64,000 bases of DNA. It comes from an uncultured Marinilabiliaceae bacterium. Lineage in GTDB: Bacteria; Bacteroidota; Bacteroidia; Bacteroidales; Marinilabiliaceae. Below, piece after piece: positions 27,409 to 36,621 of the stretch (positions within the stretch are counted from its first letter, which is position 1; every line of letters begins with the position of its first letter). The stretch is taken from contig CALEUX010000009.1 of the NCBI GenBank assembly GCA_937920475.1, positions 35,660-99,659 on the forward strand. The letters run 5' to 3'. A program made the position numbers and the translations under genes. The notes under the pieces are model-generated. The model did no database searches, was not told the DNA's origin, and saw nothing but the letters and a program-made list of their open reading frames with translations.

Positions 27409-28552
27409 ATATTTGATAGTTTTATTTATCTTGTGCCTAACGAGTTCTGTTCAATCTCAGAATGTTGATAATTTGCGTTCTGAAAGGGAACTTCTGTTAA
27501 AAGAAATTGAATCAACCAATAAATTATTACAATCGAAGCGCCAGTCACGTGAAGCTACATTTCAACAAATTAACATTTTAAACAAAGAAATCTCTGTAAG
27601 GGAGCGTTTAATCGATAACTTCAAAATTGAAATTGAAGCCCTCGAGAATAGAATCGAAACCAATCAGTTGGTTATTAATCAGCTTGAAAGTGATATAAAA
27701 TCAAGCAAGGAAGAGTACAGTAAATTGATAAGGGACTCTTACCGGCGCCGGAATTCACTTGATGAACTTGTTTTTTTTCTTAGCGCTTCAGGATTTTCGG
27801 ATTCCTATAATCGTTATCGGTTGGTTAAAGAATACTCTCGATATAGAAAGAATCAGGTTCAAAATTTGATTGATAATCAGGTTCGTTTAAAAGCTTATTT
27901 GACTGAAGTTCAATCACAAATGGAGCAAAAGGAAAATACCCTAAAGCATCTGGAAAGGGAATATGGTCAACTAAATAATAATCAGCAGCAAAAGAAACAA
28001 TTAATTACGGAATTACAAAAAGAGGAAAAGTGGCTATTAACCACAATTAAAGATAAAGAAAGGAAAGCTAAAGAACTGGAAAATCGCATAATGGAGATTG
28101 TTAGGGCTGCTCGTACATCTACAGCTGCATCGGCCACCGGTACTGATTTTAATAAGTTCATGGGAAAGTTAATTTGGCCCGTGAATAAGGGTATTGTGGT
28201 AAGCAAGTTCGGCGAACATGAACATCCTGTTCTTAAAAATGTGTTGGTTAAGAATAATGGAATCGACATTCAAACCATTGGAAGTGAAGATGTTTTAGCT
28301 GTTCATCCTGGCGAAGTGAGTCGGATAATTAGCATTCCGGGTTATAATAATGCAGTTATAATACGACATGGAACTTTTTTAACCGTTTATGCCAATTTAA
28401 AGGATGTTAAGGTAAAACAAGGACAAAAAGTTGGTTCAGGTGAATTTTTAGGAAGAGTATTTAAAGAAAGTAATGATGCTGGTGGCATTCTTCATTTTGA
28501 GATTTGGAACGAAAGCCAAAAGCTTGATCCATCAAAATGGTTGTTACCCTGA
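27389..28552 (+). CDS. EnvC-like murein hydrolase activator (M23/LytM domain, degenerate)
   Basis: A 387-residue exported protein: signal peptide, a long coiled coil (about 25-235), then a LytM/M23 domain (about 265-385). Two zinc-site positions look altered. The usual H-x3-D reads NNGID, so the His is Asn, and the usual HxH near the C-terminus reads ILHFE, so the first His is Ile. Loss of zinc ligands with a coiled coil is the EnvC pattern: an activator of amidases at division rather than an enzyme itself. The ATG overlaps the end of the DUF4292 gene. Confidence 0.85.
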   Translation: MKLYLSKYLIVLFILCLTSSVQSQNVDNLRSERELLLKEIESTNKLLQSKRQSREATFQQINILNKEISVRERLIDNFKIEIEALENRIETNQLVINQLESDIKSSKEEYSKLIRDSYRRRNSLDELVFFLSASGFSDSYNRYRLVKEYSRYRKNQVQNLIDNQVRLKAYLTEVQSQMEQKENTLKHLEREYGQLNNNQQQKKQLITELQKEEKWLLTTIKDKERKAKELENRIMEIVRAARTSTAASATGTDFNKFMGKLIWPVNKGIVVSKFGEHEHPVLKNVLVKNNGIDIQTIGSEDVLAVHPGEVSRIISIPGYNNAVIIRHGTFLTVYANLKDVKVKQGQKVGSGEFLGRVFKESNDAGGILHFEIWNESQKLDPSKWLLP

Positions 28553-28667
28553 AAAATAATTGTTAATTTAGGAAACTCTTTTTGGGCTTTTTAGTATAAG
28601 TGTGTTAGTCAGGAGTAATATTGTATAAGTATCCTGCAAATCTTATAAATATTGAAAAGTGGATAGA

Positions 28668-29054
28668 ATGGTTATTAAATCTGAAATACAAAATATTAAT
28701 CTCGTTGAGAGATTAATTGACGATTTATCTGTTAAATATCAGATTCATTCAGATGTTTATGGAAAGCTTCTACTTGCTGTGGTTGAGGGAGTTAATAATG
28801 CTATTGTACATGGAAATAAACTCGAAAAGGAAAAGGATGTAGTTGTTGAGTACGCAGTATCTGATAAACAGATAGAATTTTTTATAAGTGATAGTGGCAA
28901 TGGTTTCGATTATAAGAACCTGCCCGATCCTACTAAACCTGAAAATATAGAAAGAACCCACGGTCGTGGTATATTTCTAATGAACCACTTAGCCGACGAG
29001 TTAGAGTTTAACGATCCTGGTAATAAAGTAAAAATGGTATTTTATCTGGCGTAA
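28668..29054 (+). CDS. Anti-sigma-factor-type ATP-binding protein (HATPase_c_2)
   Basis: A 128-residue GHKL ATPase. The N-box is VVEGVNNAIVHGNK, and the G1 and G2 boxes are DSGNGFD and HGRGIFLM. Members are RsbW/SpoIIAB-like Ser/Thr kinases or anti-sigma factors. I chose the ATG at 28668 over a GTG at 28659. No sigma or anti-anti-sigma gene is adjacent; the next gene, ybeY, starts 2 bp downstream and is probably co-transcribed. Confidence 0.85.
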   Translation: MVIKSEIQNINLVERLIDDLSVKYQIHSDVYGKLLLAVVEGVNNAIVHGNKLEKEKDVVVEYAVSDKQIEFFISDSGNGFDYKNLPDPTKPENIERTHGRGIFLMNHLADELEFNDPGNKVKMVFYLA

Positions 29055-29056
29055 TT

Positions 29057-29500
29057 GTGAATATTCTATATTACTCCGAAAATGTTGATTTTCCTTCAAT
29101 TAATAAATTAGTTATAACCCAATGGGTTAAAGAAGTTATTTGTCATTATAAATGTAAAGGAGGAAATATAAACTTTATTTTTTGTAACGATAATTATTTA
29201 CTTGATATTAATAAGCAATTTCTGAATCACGATTATTATACCGATATTATTACGTTTAATTATTCTACTTCTAAGAAAATCTCTGGCGACCTGTTTATAA
29301 GTCTCGATACAGTATTTTCTAATTCGGAAAAATTTAAATCTTCTTTTACTACCGAATTGCATCGGGTAATGATTCATGGTGTTTTGCATCTATTAGGTTT
29401 TAACGATAAAACTAAGCAAGAAGAAATATCGATGAGAGAAAATGAAGATTTTTGTTTAAAGCTTCTGGATGAAGTTTTTAACGGCAATGGAAGTGTTTAA
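29057..29500 (+). CDS. ybeY: Endoribonuclease YbeY (rRNA maturation)
   Basis: A 147-residue metalloenzyme that processes 16S rRNA 3' ends and takes part in ribosome quality control. The zinc motif reads HGVLHLLGFND, so the two first histidines are kept but the usual third His is Asp. The start codon is GTG at 29057. In this phylum a substitution at that position may be common, so loss of activity should not be assumed. Confidence 0.9.
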   Translation: MNILYYSENVDFPSINKLVITQWVKEVICHYKCKGGNINFIFCNDNYLLDINKQFLNHDYYTDIITFNYSTSKKISGDLFISLDTVFSNSEKFKSSFTTELHRVMIHGVLHLLGFNDKTKQEEISMRENEDFCLKLLDEVFNGNGSV

Positions 29501-29720
29501 TTATTAATAAAATAGAAGCATTAGGCTCTTGTGGTTTTCTTTTTCTTCCCCTGTATCTAACCATTAAGCCGAATATTTACCTCACGACCCATTAATTATG
29601 TTTAATAAACCAATATAATTATTGCTTGTTTTATTAGTGTTTTGATTTCTTCTTTTTATTTTTGCTGATTAAAATAATTTGCTGAATTTTTATCGATGAA
29701 ACATCCTTGTTGCCTTAAGG

Positions 29721-29786
29721 CATCACAAAGGAGCATGACTGTTATGGCGAGTTCCATGTTACCATTAAAAAACAAATTATAGACAC
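29721..29786 (+). repeat. Leader repeat, copy B (ends at the mnmG start codon)
   Basis: ATCACAAAGGAGCATGACTG, TTATGGCGAGTTCC, and an ATTAAAAAACAAATTATAG tail followed by ACAC and the ATG of mnmG. The central block with CACTGAGC is missing, so this copy is shorter than copies A and C. The 220 bases upstream, back to ybeY, are AT-rich and I see nothing else in them. Confidence 0.65.
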
Positions 29787-31664
29787 ATGAAATTTGATTA
29801 CGATATTATTGTTGTTGGGGGAGGTCATGCTGGTTGTGAAGCCGCATCAGCTGCTGGCAATTTAGGACTTAAAGTTCTTTTAATTACAATGGATTTGAAC
29901 AAGTTTGCGCAAATGAGTTGCAATCCGGCAGTGGGAGGAATTGCTAAGGGGCAAATTGTTCGTGAAATTGATGCTTTGGGTGGTTATATGGGCATTGTTA
30001 CCGATGCTGCCTCCATACAATTTCGAATGCTTAATAGGTCAAAAGGTCCTGCCATGTGGAGCCCCAGATCGCAATGCGATAGGATGGTTTTTTCCAATAA
30101 ATGGCGGCAGGTACTCGAAGATAATCCGAATGTTTCTTTCTGGCAAGATTCTGTAGTTGATTTGGTGTTAGATAACAATAAGGTTACCGGTGCAGTTACA
30201 AAAATGGGGGTTACCTTTACTTCAAGAGCAGTTGTTCTTACTACAGGTACTTTTCTAAATGGGTTAATGCATATTGGCTCTGTTAAAATGGAAGGCGGAC
30301 GTATATCTGAACAGGCATCTTATGGAATTACCGAAAAATTATTTAAAGCCGGTTTTACTACCGGTAGAATGAAAACAGGGACTCCCGTTAGAATAGATGC
30401 TCGCACTATAAACTTTCATATTTTAACCGAACAGGCAGGAGAGGATGGGTTTCATAAATTCAGCTATTTAAATGTGAGTAATAAGGTACTAAAACAAAGG
30501 AGCTGCTACATCACTTATACTAACAATTTGGTTCATGAAGCTATTCAGGAAGGACTTAGCGAAAGCCCAATGTATAATGGAACCATTCAAAGTTTAGGGC
30601 CAAGGTATTGCCCAAGCATCGAAACGAAAATCATAACTTTTTCCGATAAGGACAAGCACCAATTATATTTGGAGCCAGAGGGAGAAACCACAATCGAGTA
30701 TTATCTTAATGGTTTTAGCAGCTCGCTGCCTTTAAAAACACAACTCGAAGCACTTAAAAATATTCCAGGGCTTGAGAACGCATCTATTTTCCGACCAGGC
30801 TATGCCATTGAATATGATTTTTTCGATCCAACTCAGTTAAATCACACACTTGAAACCAAGTTGATATCGGGATTGTATTTTGCCGGGCAGATTAATGGAA
30901 CTACCGGATATGAAGAAGCCGGTGCTCAAGGTTTAATGGCCGGCATTAATGCGGCATTAAAAATTAAGGGACAAGACCCTTTTGTTTTAAACAGAGATGA
31001 AGCTTACATTGGTGTATTAATCGATGACTTAGTTACAAAAGGCGTGGATGAGCCTTACCGAATGTTTACCAGTAGGGCCGAATACAGGATTTTATTACGT
31101 CAGGATGATGCCGACCAAAGGTTAACCCCAAAAGGATTTTCTATTGGATTGGCAACAAGTAGTCGTATGGATTATTTACTAAAAAAAATTCAATTACGTG
31201 ATGAACTTATAGCTTTTCTTAAAACGAAGAGTGTTAAAAAGGAGGAGTTGAATCCGTTACTAATTGCCAAAGGAACCACCCCTTTAACGCAAGGCATTAA
31301 ATTATTTGATATTGTAACGCGGCCACAAATTACCCTAAATGATTTAATCGATTTTTATAACCCACTAGAAACACATTGTAAAATTTTGCCGGATGACAGG
31401 AGGGACGAGATAATCGAATCGGCCGAAATTTTAATTAAGTATGAAGGCTATATTGAAAGAGAGCGATTAATAGCTGATAAGCTTAAACGACTAGAGAATA
31501 TCAAAATTAAAGGAAAATTCGATTATAAAAACATACACACCATTTCTACCGAAGGTCGACAAAAACTTGAGAAAATTAACCCGGAAACCATTGGACAAGC
31601 CTCGCGAATAAGTGGCGTTAGCCCAAGCGACATTAATGTGCTTTTGGTGTTGTTGGGACGGTAG
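29787..31664 (+). CDS. mnmG: tRNA uridine-5-carboxymethylaminomethyl modification enzyme MnmG (GidA)
   Basis: A 625-residue FAD protein that, with MnmE, adds the carboxymethylaminomethyl group to U34 of certain tRNAs. The FAD-binding motif is [10 protein letters not shown] near the N-terminus. Further family motifs are [17 protein letters not shown] and [12 protein letters not shown], with normal length. In many bacteria gidA lies near the origin. A parS-type palindrome begins one base after the TAG stop. Confidence 0.96.
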   Translation: MKFDYDIIVVGGGHAGCEAASAAGNLGLKVLLITMDLNKFAQMSCNPAVGGIAKGQIVREIDALGGYMGIVTDAASIQFRMLNRSKGPAMWSPRSQCDRMVFSNKWRQVLEDNPNVSFWQDSVVDLVLDNNKVTGAVTKMGVTFTSRAVVLTTGTFLNGLMHIGSVKMEGGRISEQASYGITEKLFKAGFTTGRMKTGTPVRIDARTINFHILTEQAGEDGFHKFSYLNVSNKVLKQRSCYITYTNNLVHEAIQEGLSESPMYNGTIQSLGPRYCPSIETKIITFSDKDKHQLYLEPEGETTIEYYLNGFSSSLPLKTQLEALKNIPGLENASIFRPGYAIEYDFFDPTQLNHTLETKLISGLYFAGQINGTTGYEEAGAQGLMAGINAALKIKGQDPFVLNRDEAYIGVLIDDLVTKGVDEPYRMFTSRAEYRILLRQDDADQRLTPKGFSIGLATSSRMDYLLKKIQLRDELIAFLKTKSVKKEELNPLLIAKGTTPLTQGIKLFDIVTRPQITLNDLIDFYNPLETHCKILPDDRRDEIIESAEILIKYEGYIERERLIADKLKRLENIKIKGKFDYKNIHTISTEGRQKLEKINPETIGQASRISGVSPSDINVLLVLLGR

Positions 31665-31680
31665 TGTTCCACGTGGAACA
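31665..31680. promoter_or_regulatory. parS-type centromere site
   Basis: TGTTCCACGTGGAACA is a perfect 16-bp palindrome and matches the Pseudomonas-type parS sequence. It directly follows the mnmG stop codon and is outside any gene. Together with the exact site at 16575 it points to an origin-proximal ParB-binding region. Confidence 0.82.
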
Positions 31681-31725
31681 GGATTGGTAAAAACTTAATT
31701 TATCACATGACACGAGCCTTCAGTA

Positions 31726-31842
31726 CGAGTTCTCACAAAGGTGAAGCACTGAGCAAGGTCGAAGAGAGCACAACTATTATGGCGAATTTCCCCGATATAT
31801 CGGGGCCAACTATGTGGCAATTAAAAATCAAATGATAGACAC
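31726..31842 (+). repeat. Leader repeat, copy C (ends at the ade start codon)
   Basis: GAGTTCTCACAAAGG, GCACTGAGC, GTCGAAG and ACTATTATGGCGAATTTCC occur in the same order as in copy A. An extra perfect palindrome CCCCGATATATCGGGG sits at 31790-31805. The tail ATTAAAAATCAAATGATAG then leads to ACAC and the ATG at 31843. Confidence 0.75.
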
Positions 31843-33486
31843 ATGAAAAGCTATTCTGTTAAAGGAAATGTTGTTAACATCTTTAATCGCACCATTTTTA
31901 AGGGAGAGGTTTTTATTGAAGCCGGTAAGATTGTTCGCATGAGCGAGGCTAGTTCTGTTCCCGATGTGTTTATTCTCCCGGGATTAATAGATGCGCATGT
32001 TCATATCGAAAGTTCCATGCTTACCCCTTCGCGTTTTGCCCAAATGGTTGTTCCACATGGAACAATTGGTGTTGTTTCCGATCCGCACGAAATTGCAAAC
32101 GTGTTAGGAGAGGAGGGGGTACGCTTTATGATTGAGGATGGCAAATCGGTGACGTTTAAGTTTTTCTTTGGTGCGCCTTCCTGTGTTCCGGCAACACCGT
32201 TCGAAGCTTCTGGCGCCGAACTGGATTCTGCAGCGGTTAAGAAGCTTCTGAACAATCCCGACATCTATTTTTTGTCGGAAATGATGAACTTTCCGGGTGT
32301 CATTCATAATGACCCGGGGGTGATTGGTAAAATTGAAGCAGCAAAAGTACATAATAAAAAAATTGATGGACATGCGCCCGGGCTATCAGGCGAAGCGTTA
32401 AAGAGGTATGTTGCCGCAGGTATAGAAACCGACCATGAGTGCGCCTCTCTTGCCGAAGCACAAGAGAAAATCGCCATTGGCATGAAAATCCAAATTCGGG
32501 AAGGAAGTGCAGCCCGGAATTTTAAAGCCCTCGCTCCGCTGTTATCGCTCTCGCCAAATTCAGTAATGCTTTGTACCGACGACAGCCATCCTGATGAAAT
32601 TTTAAACCACGGACATATTAACCGGATCGTTCGGTTGGGTTTAAAGATGGGTTATAATCTTTTTGATTTACTGCAAGCATGTACCATTAACCCGGTGCTT
32701 CATTATAACCTGCCGGTTGGATTGTTACGGGTGGGCGATGCGGCTGATTTTATAGTTGTAGATAATTTGGAGCGTTTCAATGTTCAACAAACGTATATCG
32801 ATGGTCTTTGTGTTTTTGACGCCACTCAAGGAGTGCTTTTCCCACTTCGTCCGGTCACTGCCATAAATAAATTTCGAACCGAAGAAATCTCAGAAGGGCA
32901 ATTAAAAGTTGTTTTGCCTGAAAATAAATCGAAGGTTAAAACAATTGTGGTTGAAGACGGAGAGCTTCTGACAGGATCAGATATCTATGTGCCAGAATTA
33001 GCTGCCAATAGAGAAGTGCTTTCTGATACCAATGCCGATGTGTTGAAATTGGTGGTGGTTAACCGGTATAGCAATACCCCTCCAAGTGTTGGCTTTGTGA
33101 AAAATGTAGGGTTAAAACAGGGTGCACTTGCCAGCTCGGTGGCTCACGACAGTCATAATGTTGTAGCCGTGGGGGTAGATGATCATTCGTTGTTAAAAGC
33201 TATTAATACTTTGATTAAAACAAGTGGCGGAATTGTGACAGTTAACAATTCCTCTGTTGATATTCTGGAGTTGCCGGTGGCTGGCATAATGAGCCTTGAC
33301 GATGGAGAAACAGTCGCCAAACAATATCAAAATCTGAACAAAATTGCACATTCGCTGGGCACCCCGCTTAAAGCCCCATTTATGACATTAAGCTTTTTGT
33401 CCCTTTTAGTAATACCATCTCTTAAGTTGAGCGACAGAGGTTTGTTTGACGTGAATTCATTTTCCTTTACCTCGTTATTTGAATAA
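31843..33486 (+). CDS. ade: Adenine deaminase
   Basis: A 547-residue amidohydrolase that converts adenine to hypoxanthine. The metal-binding motif is DAHVHIESSM (H52, H54), with SDPHEIANV, DGHAPGLSG, TDHECAS and CTDDSHPDE further on. The normal two-domain layout, with a C-terminal adenine deaminase domain (about 370-540), is present. It is separated from mnmG by the parS-type site and the leader repeat, so it probably has its own promoter. Confidence 0.94.
   Translation: MKSYSVKGNVVNIFNRTIFKGEVFIEAGKIVRMSEASSVPDVFILPGLIDAHVHIESSMLTPSRFAQMVVPHGTIGVVSDPHEIANVLGEEGVRFMIEDGKSVTFKFFFGAPSCVPATPFEASGAELDSAAVKKLLNNPDIYFLSEMMNFPGVIHNDPGVIGKIEAAKVHNKKIDGHAPGLSGEALKRYVAAGIETDHECASLAEAQEKIAIGMKIQIREGSAARNFKALAPLLSLSPNSVMLCTDDSHPDEILNHGHINRIVRLGLKMGYNLFDLLQACTINPVLHYNLPVGLLRVGDAADFIVVDNLERFNVQQTYIDGLCVFDATQGVLFPLRPVTAINKFRTEEISEGQLKVVLPENKSKVKTIVVEDGELLTGSDIYVPELAANREVLSDTNADVLKLVVVNRYSNTPPSVGFVKNVGLKQGALASSVAHDSHNVVAVGVDDHSLLKAINTLIKTSGGIVTVNNSSVDILELPVAGIMSLDDGETVAKQYQNLNKIAHSLGTPLKAPFMTLSFLSLLVIPSLKLSDRGLFDVNSFSFTSLFE
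32049..32064. promoter_or_regulatory. Near-parS palindrome inside ade
   Basis: TGTTCCACATGGAACA differs from the 31665 site by one central base (CACATG in place of CACGTG). It lies in coding sequence (VVPHGTIG), 369 bp from that site. It may be a weaker ParB site or a coincidence. Confidence 0.35.
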
Positions 33487-33494
33487 AAGCGTTT

Positions 33495-35324
33495 ATGGCC
33501 GGCCATCAATCAGACTATATTGAAGTTTTAAGAGAACAGGTAAAAAACCTTCCCGACAACCCGGGTATTTACCAGTTCATTGACGATGCCGGAAAGATTA
33601 TTTATGTTGGCAAAGCCAAAAATCTGAAAAAAAGAGTAGCCTCCTATTTTAACCGTGAACCCGACCATGGAAAAACACGGGTACTGGTAAAAAAGGTGAG
33701 AGAGATTCAACATTTCGTTGTCGATTCGGAAGAGGATGCGCTTTTATTGGAAAACAATCTTATAAAGAAATATCAGCCCCGGTATAATGTTCTGTTAAAA
33801 GACGACAAAACGTTTCCATGGATAGTGGTGCGTAATGAACCGTTCCCGAGAGTATATCAAACCCGGCAATTGGTTAAAGATGGCAGCCATTATTTTGGCC
33901 CCTATACATCTGGGATGATGGTGCGCACATTGTTGGATTTATTCCGGCATCTTTATCCCATCAGAACATGTCGTCATAATTTGTCTCCCGAGAACATCGC
34001 CAAGCGTAAGTTTAAATTATGCCTGGAATACCATATTGGAAATTGTAAAGGTCCATGCGAAGGATTACAAAACGAAGAGGAGTATCAGGCGCAGATTGAT
34101 GACATAAAGGCCATTTTGAAAGGCAATATTGGCTCGGTTATTCGATATCTTAAGGACAGAATGATGCAATTGGCTGCCGAGTATAAATTTGAAGAGGCGG
34201 AGGCACTCAAGCAGCGATTAAAAACCCTTGGCAACTTTCAGAGTAAATCAACCATCGTTAATCCCAAAATTGACAATGTTGATGTGTTTTCAATTTTGAG
34301 CGACGACAAGTCAGCTTATATTAATTTCTTAAAGGTTTTAAATGGAGCAATTGTTCAGGCACACACCATCGAATATAAAAAGATTTTAAATGAGTCGGAA
34401 TCTGAATTGCTGGCATTGGCCATGGTTGAATTGCGTGAACGCTTTCAAAGCAATGCAGGCGAAATAATCATCCCTTTTTTACCAGATATAAAACTAAAAG
34501 GAGTAGAGTTTGTAGTGCCTCAAATTGGAGATAAAAAGAAATTGCTGGAATTGTCGGAAAGGAATGTGAAGTTTTACAGGCTCGAGAAACTTAAACAGGA
34601 GTCTAATCAAACCAAGTTGCCGCCCTCGGTGCGTATTCTTGAAACGCTTAAAAACGATTTGCACATGAATAAATTGCCAGTGCATATCGAATGTTTTGAC
34701 AACTCAAACATCCAGGGAACTCATCCGGTGGCTGCCTGTGTTGTTTTTAAAAACGGGAAACCGGCTAAAAAAAATTATCGGCATTTCAATATAAAAACGG
34801 TTGAAGGCCCCAACGACTTTGCTTCCATGGAAGAAGTTGTTTATCGCCGGTATAAACGGATGATGGAGGAGGGCTCTCCATTACCGCAACTCATCATTAT
34901 TGATGGCGGTAAAGGACAATTGGGTTCTGCCGTTTCTGCTTTAAATGAGTTGGGCATTAGTGCTGATGTTAAAATAATTGGTGTTGCAAAACGGTTGGAA
35001 GAAATATTCTTCCCCGGCGACCCGGTTCCTATTTATCTCGACAAAACCACTCCGTCGTTAAAACTCATTCAACATCTGAGAAACGAAGCCCATAGGTTTG
35101 GAATTACTTTCCATCGTAACAAACGAAGCAATGCCTTTTTAAAATCACAAATGGAAACCATTGCGGGTATAGGGCCAAAAAGTATGGAAGCGCTACTTCG
35201 AAAATTTAAATCCATTTCAGGAATTAAAGACGCTTCGCACGAGGAGATAGTCGCGGTTGTTGGAGCTTTCAGAGCAAAAGCTATTAGCGATTTTATTAAA
35301 ACACAAAGCAGCCCTGTTGATTAA
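33495..35324 (+). CDS. uvrC: Excinuclease ABC subunit C
   Basis: A 609-residue nuclease that cuts on both sides of a DNA lesion in nucleotide excision repair. The GIY-YIG nuclease is at the N-terminus (NPGIYQF, IIYVGKAKNLKKR), the UvrB-binding segment is near residue 215 (KDRMMQLAAEYKFEEAEALK), and the RNase H-like domain follows (CFDNSNIQG, DGGKGQL). C-terminal helix-hairpin-helix motifs end the protein (IAGIGPKSMEALL). The gene starts 8 bp after ade and ends with a 4-bp convergent overlap with lplA. Confidence 0.96.
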   Translation: MAGHQSDYIEVLREQVKNLPDNPGIYQFIDDAGKIIYVGKAKNLKKRVASYFNREPDHGKTRVLVKKVREIQHFVVDSEEDALLLENNLIKKYQPRYNVLLKDDKTFPWIVVRNEPFPRVYQTRQLVKDGSHYFGPYTSGMMVRTLLDLFRHLYPIRTCRHNLSPENIAKRKFKLCLEYHIGNCKGPCEGLQNEEEYQAQIDDIKAILKGNIGSVIRYLKDRMMQLAAEYKFEEAEALKQRLKTLGNFQSKSTIVNPKIDNVDVFSILSDDKSAYINFLKVLNGAIVQAHTIEYKKILNESESELLALAMVELRERFQSNAGEIIIPFLPDIKLKGVEFVVPQIGDKKKLLELSERNVKFYRLEKLKQESNQTKLPPSVRILETLKNDLHMNKLPVHIECFDNSNIQGTHPVAACVVFKNGKPAKKNYRHFNIKTVEGPNDFASMEEVVYRRYKRMMEEGSPLPQLIIIDGGKGQLGSAVSALNELGISADVKIIGVAKRLEEIFFPGDPVPIYLDKTTPSLKLIQHLRNEAHRFGITFHRNKRSNAFLKSQMETIAGIGPKSMEALLRKFKSISGIKDASHEEIVAVVGAFRAKAISDFIKTQSSPVD

Positions 35325-36301
35325 AAAAACAGAATGATTAGCTCCTCGGGGTTTATACCCGAAAGGCTGGCAGGTGGTATTTTTGACAATGCGTCTTTTA
35401 TTTGAGTTTTTTCGTGGTATATATTCTTGGTGGCATTTATAATTTCTGTAAGAAATTGCTTGTCTGCATGATTCGATAATATTTTTATCTCTGCAATTCT
35501 ACCTTTAGCAACCTCCATATCGATGGTAAAAATAGCACCGCCTACCTGAACTCTTTTCTTAAATCCGTAAGAGGGACTGTAACCATAATTCCACTCCCAG
35601 GTGTTGTATTTATCCGTTTTCAACTTCTCAATTGCCAGAATTTCTTCCGGAGTAAAAACATAAATCTCTGAATTGCTATTCTCACGGAGAGCCCGTTCAA
35701 GGTTTATTAAAAACTCATTGGCCGTCCATCCTTTGTTAATGTCGTCCATTAGGTTAATAACCTGGCTTCGAACCGACTTTACCGCCTTATCTCTAAACCG
35801 AAGAGCATCACATTTCAAGCTTTCAGTTAAAACATCAAGATTTGAATTGTAGAGCAACGTTCCGTGATGCATAACCCTGTTTTTAAACACATGACAAGCA
35901 TTTCCCGAAATCTTTTTGTAATGAATCAGCAAGTCGTTTCTTTGGCCACTTCGGGCAGGTACGCCCCATTGATTTAAAACCTCGGTAATGGGTTGCGTTG
36001 CTTTTTTAAAATTTACCAAATCTCCGCTGTCCCCATTTTTAATAAAGCAGTAGTTAATATTTCCTTCATCGTGATAAACAGTTCCCCCGCCTGATAGTCG
36101 CCGAAACAATGGAATGTTACTTTTTTCGATATAGGGAAGGTTTACTTCAGCTAATGCATTTTGATGCTTCCCAATAATTACAGAAGGCGTGTTGATGTAA
36201 AAGAACTGAAAATCGTCGGATTTATGTTTAAGCAAATATTCTTCAGCGGCCAGGTTAAAGCCGGGTTCGTTTGACAGGCTAATTATTGATAGGGTAGACA
36301 T
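35321..36301 (-). CDS. lplA: Lipoate-protein ligase A
   Basis: A 326-residue enzyme that attaches free lipoate to lipoyl domains via lipoyl-AMP. The family motif RRLSGGGTVYHDEGNINY is present, followed by SGNACHVF (normally SGxA plus basic residues), HHGTLLYN, and a C-terminal accessory domain (about 255-325). It overlaps the uvrC 3' end by 4 bp on the opposite strand. Confidence 0.93.
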   Translation of the reverse strand: MSTLSIISLSNEPGFNLAAEEYLLKHKSDDFQFFYINTPSVIIGKHQNALAEVNLPYIEKSNIPLFRRLSGGGTVYHDEGNINYCFIKNGDSGDLVNFKKATQPITEVLNQWGVPARSGQRNDLLIHYKKISGNACHVFKNRVMHHGTLLYNSNLDVLTESLKCDALRFRDKAVKSVRSQVINLMDDINKGWTANEFLINLERALRENSNSEIYVFTPEEILAIEKLKTDKYNTWEWNYGYSPSYGFKKRVQVGGAIFTIDMEVAKGRIAEIKILSNHADKQFLTEIINATKNIYHEKTQIKDALSKIPPASLSGINPEELIILFF

Positions 36302-36416
36302 TTATATATTAATTTTTGGAAGTTGAGTCGTCGATTCTATAAAATACAAACAGATGGTGTTTAGTATTGTTTCGTCTCTAAACCTTTAAGGCATCAATTT
36401 TTACAGATATTTAATA

Positions 36417-36621
36417 TGGCTTAGTAACTGTTTAAATTTAGTTTTCTCTTTTTATTAAAGACTATTAGAAGACAAGACTCCAGACAGATAGACGTGTCCC
36501 GGTTTATCGGGATTAGACTAAATAGAAAGAAGAACAAACAAGATTGCTAATTTATTTGGCTTATTTTAAATATTTTACGATTTATGTCTTTTGTCTAAAA
36601 AGTAATTTTAAACAGATACTT
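36417..36621. repeat. Long palindromic intergenic repeat, copy 2
   Basis: It starts TGGCTTAGTAACTGTTTAA and ends AATTTTAAACAGATACTTA, as copy 1 does, and holds the GACGTGTCCCGGTTTATCGG block at 36491-36510. The inner right hairpin of copy 1 is missing, so this copy is about 40 bp shorter. It reaches into the stop codon of the endonuclease gene. The rest of the 318-bp gap between the two genes shows nothing else. Confidence 0.8.
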
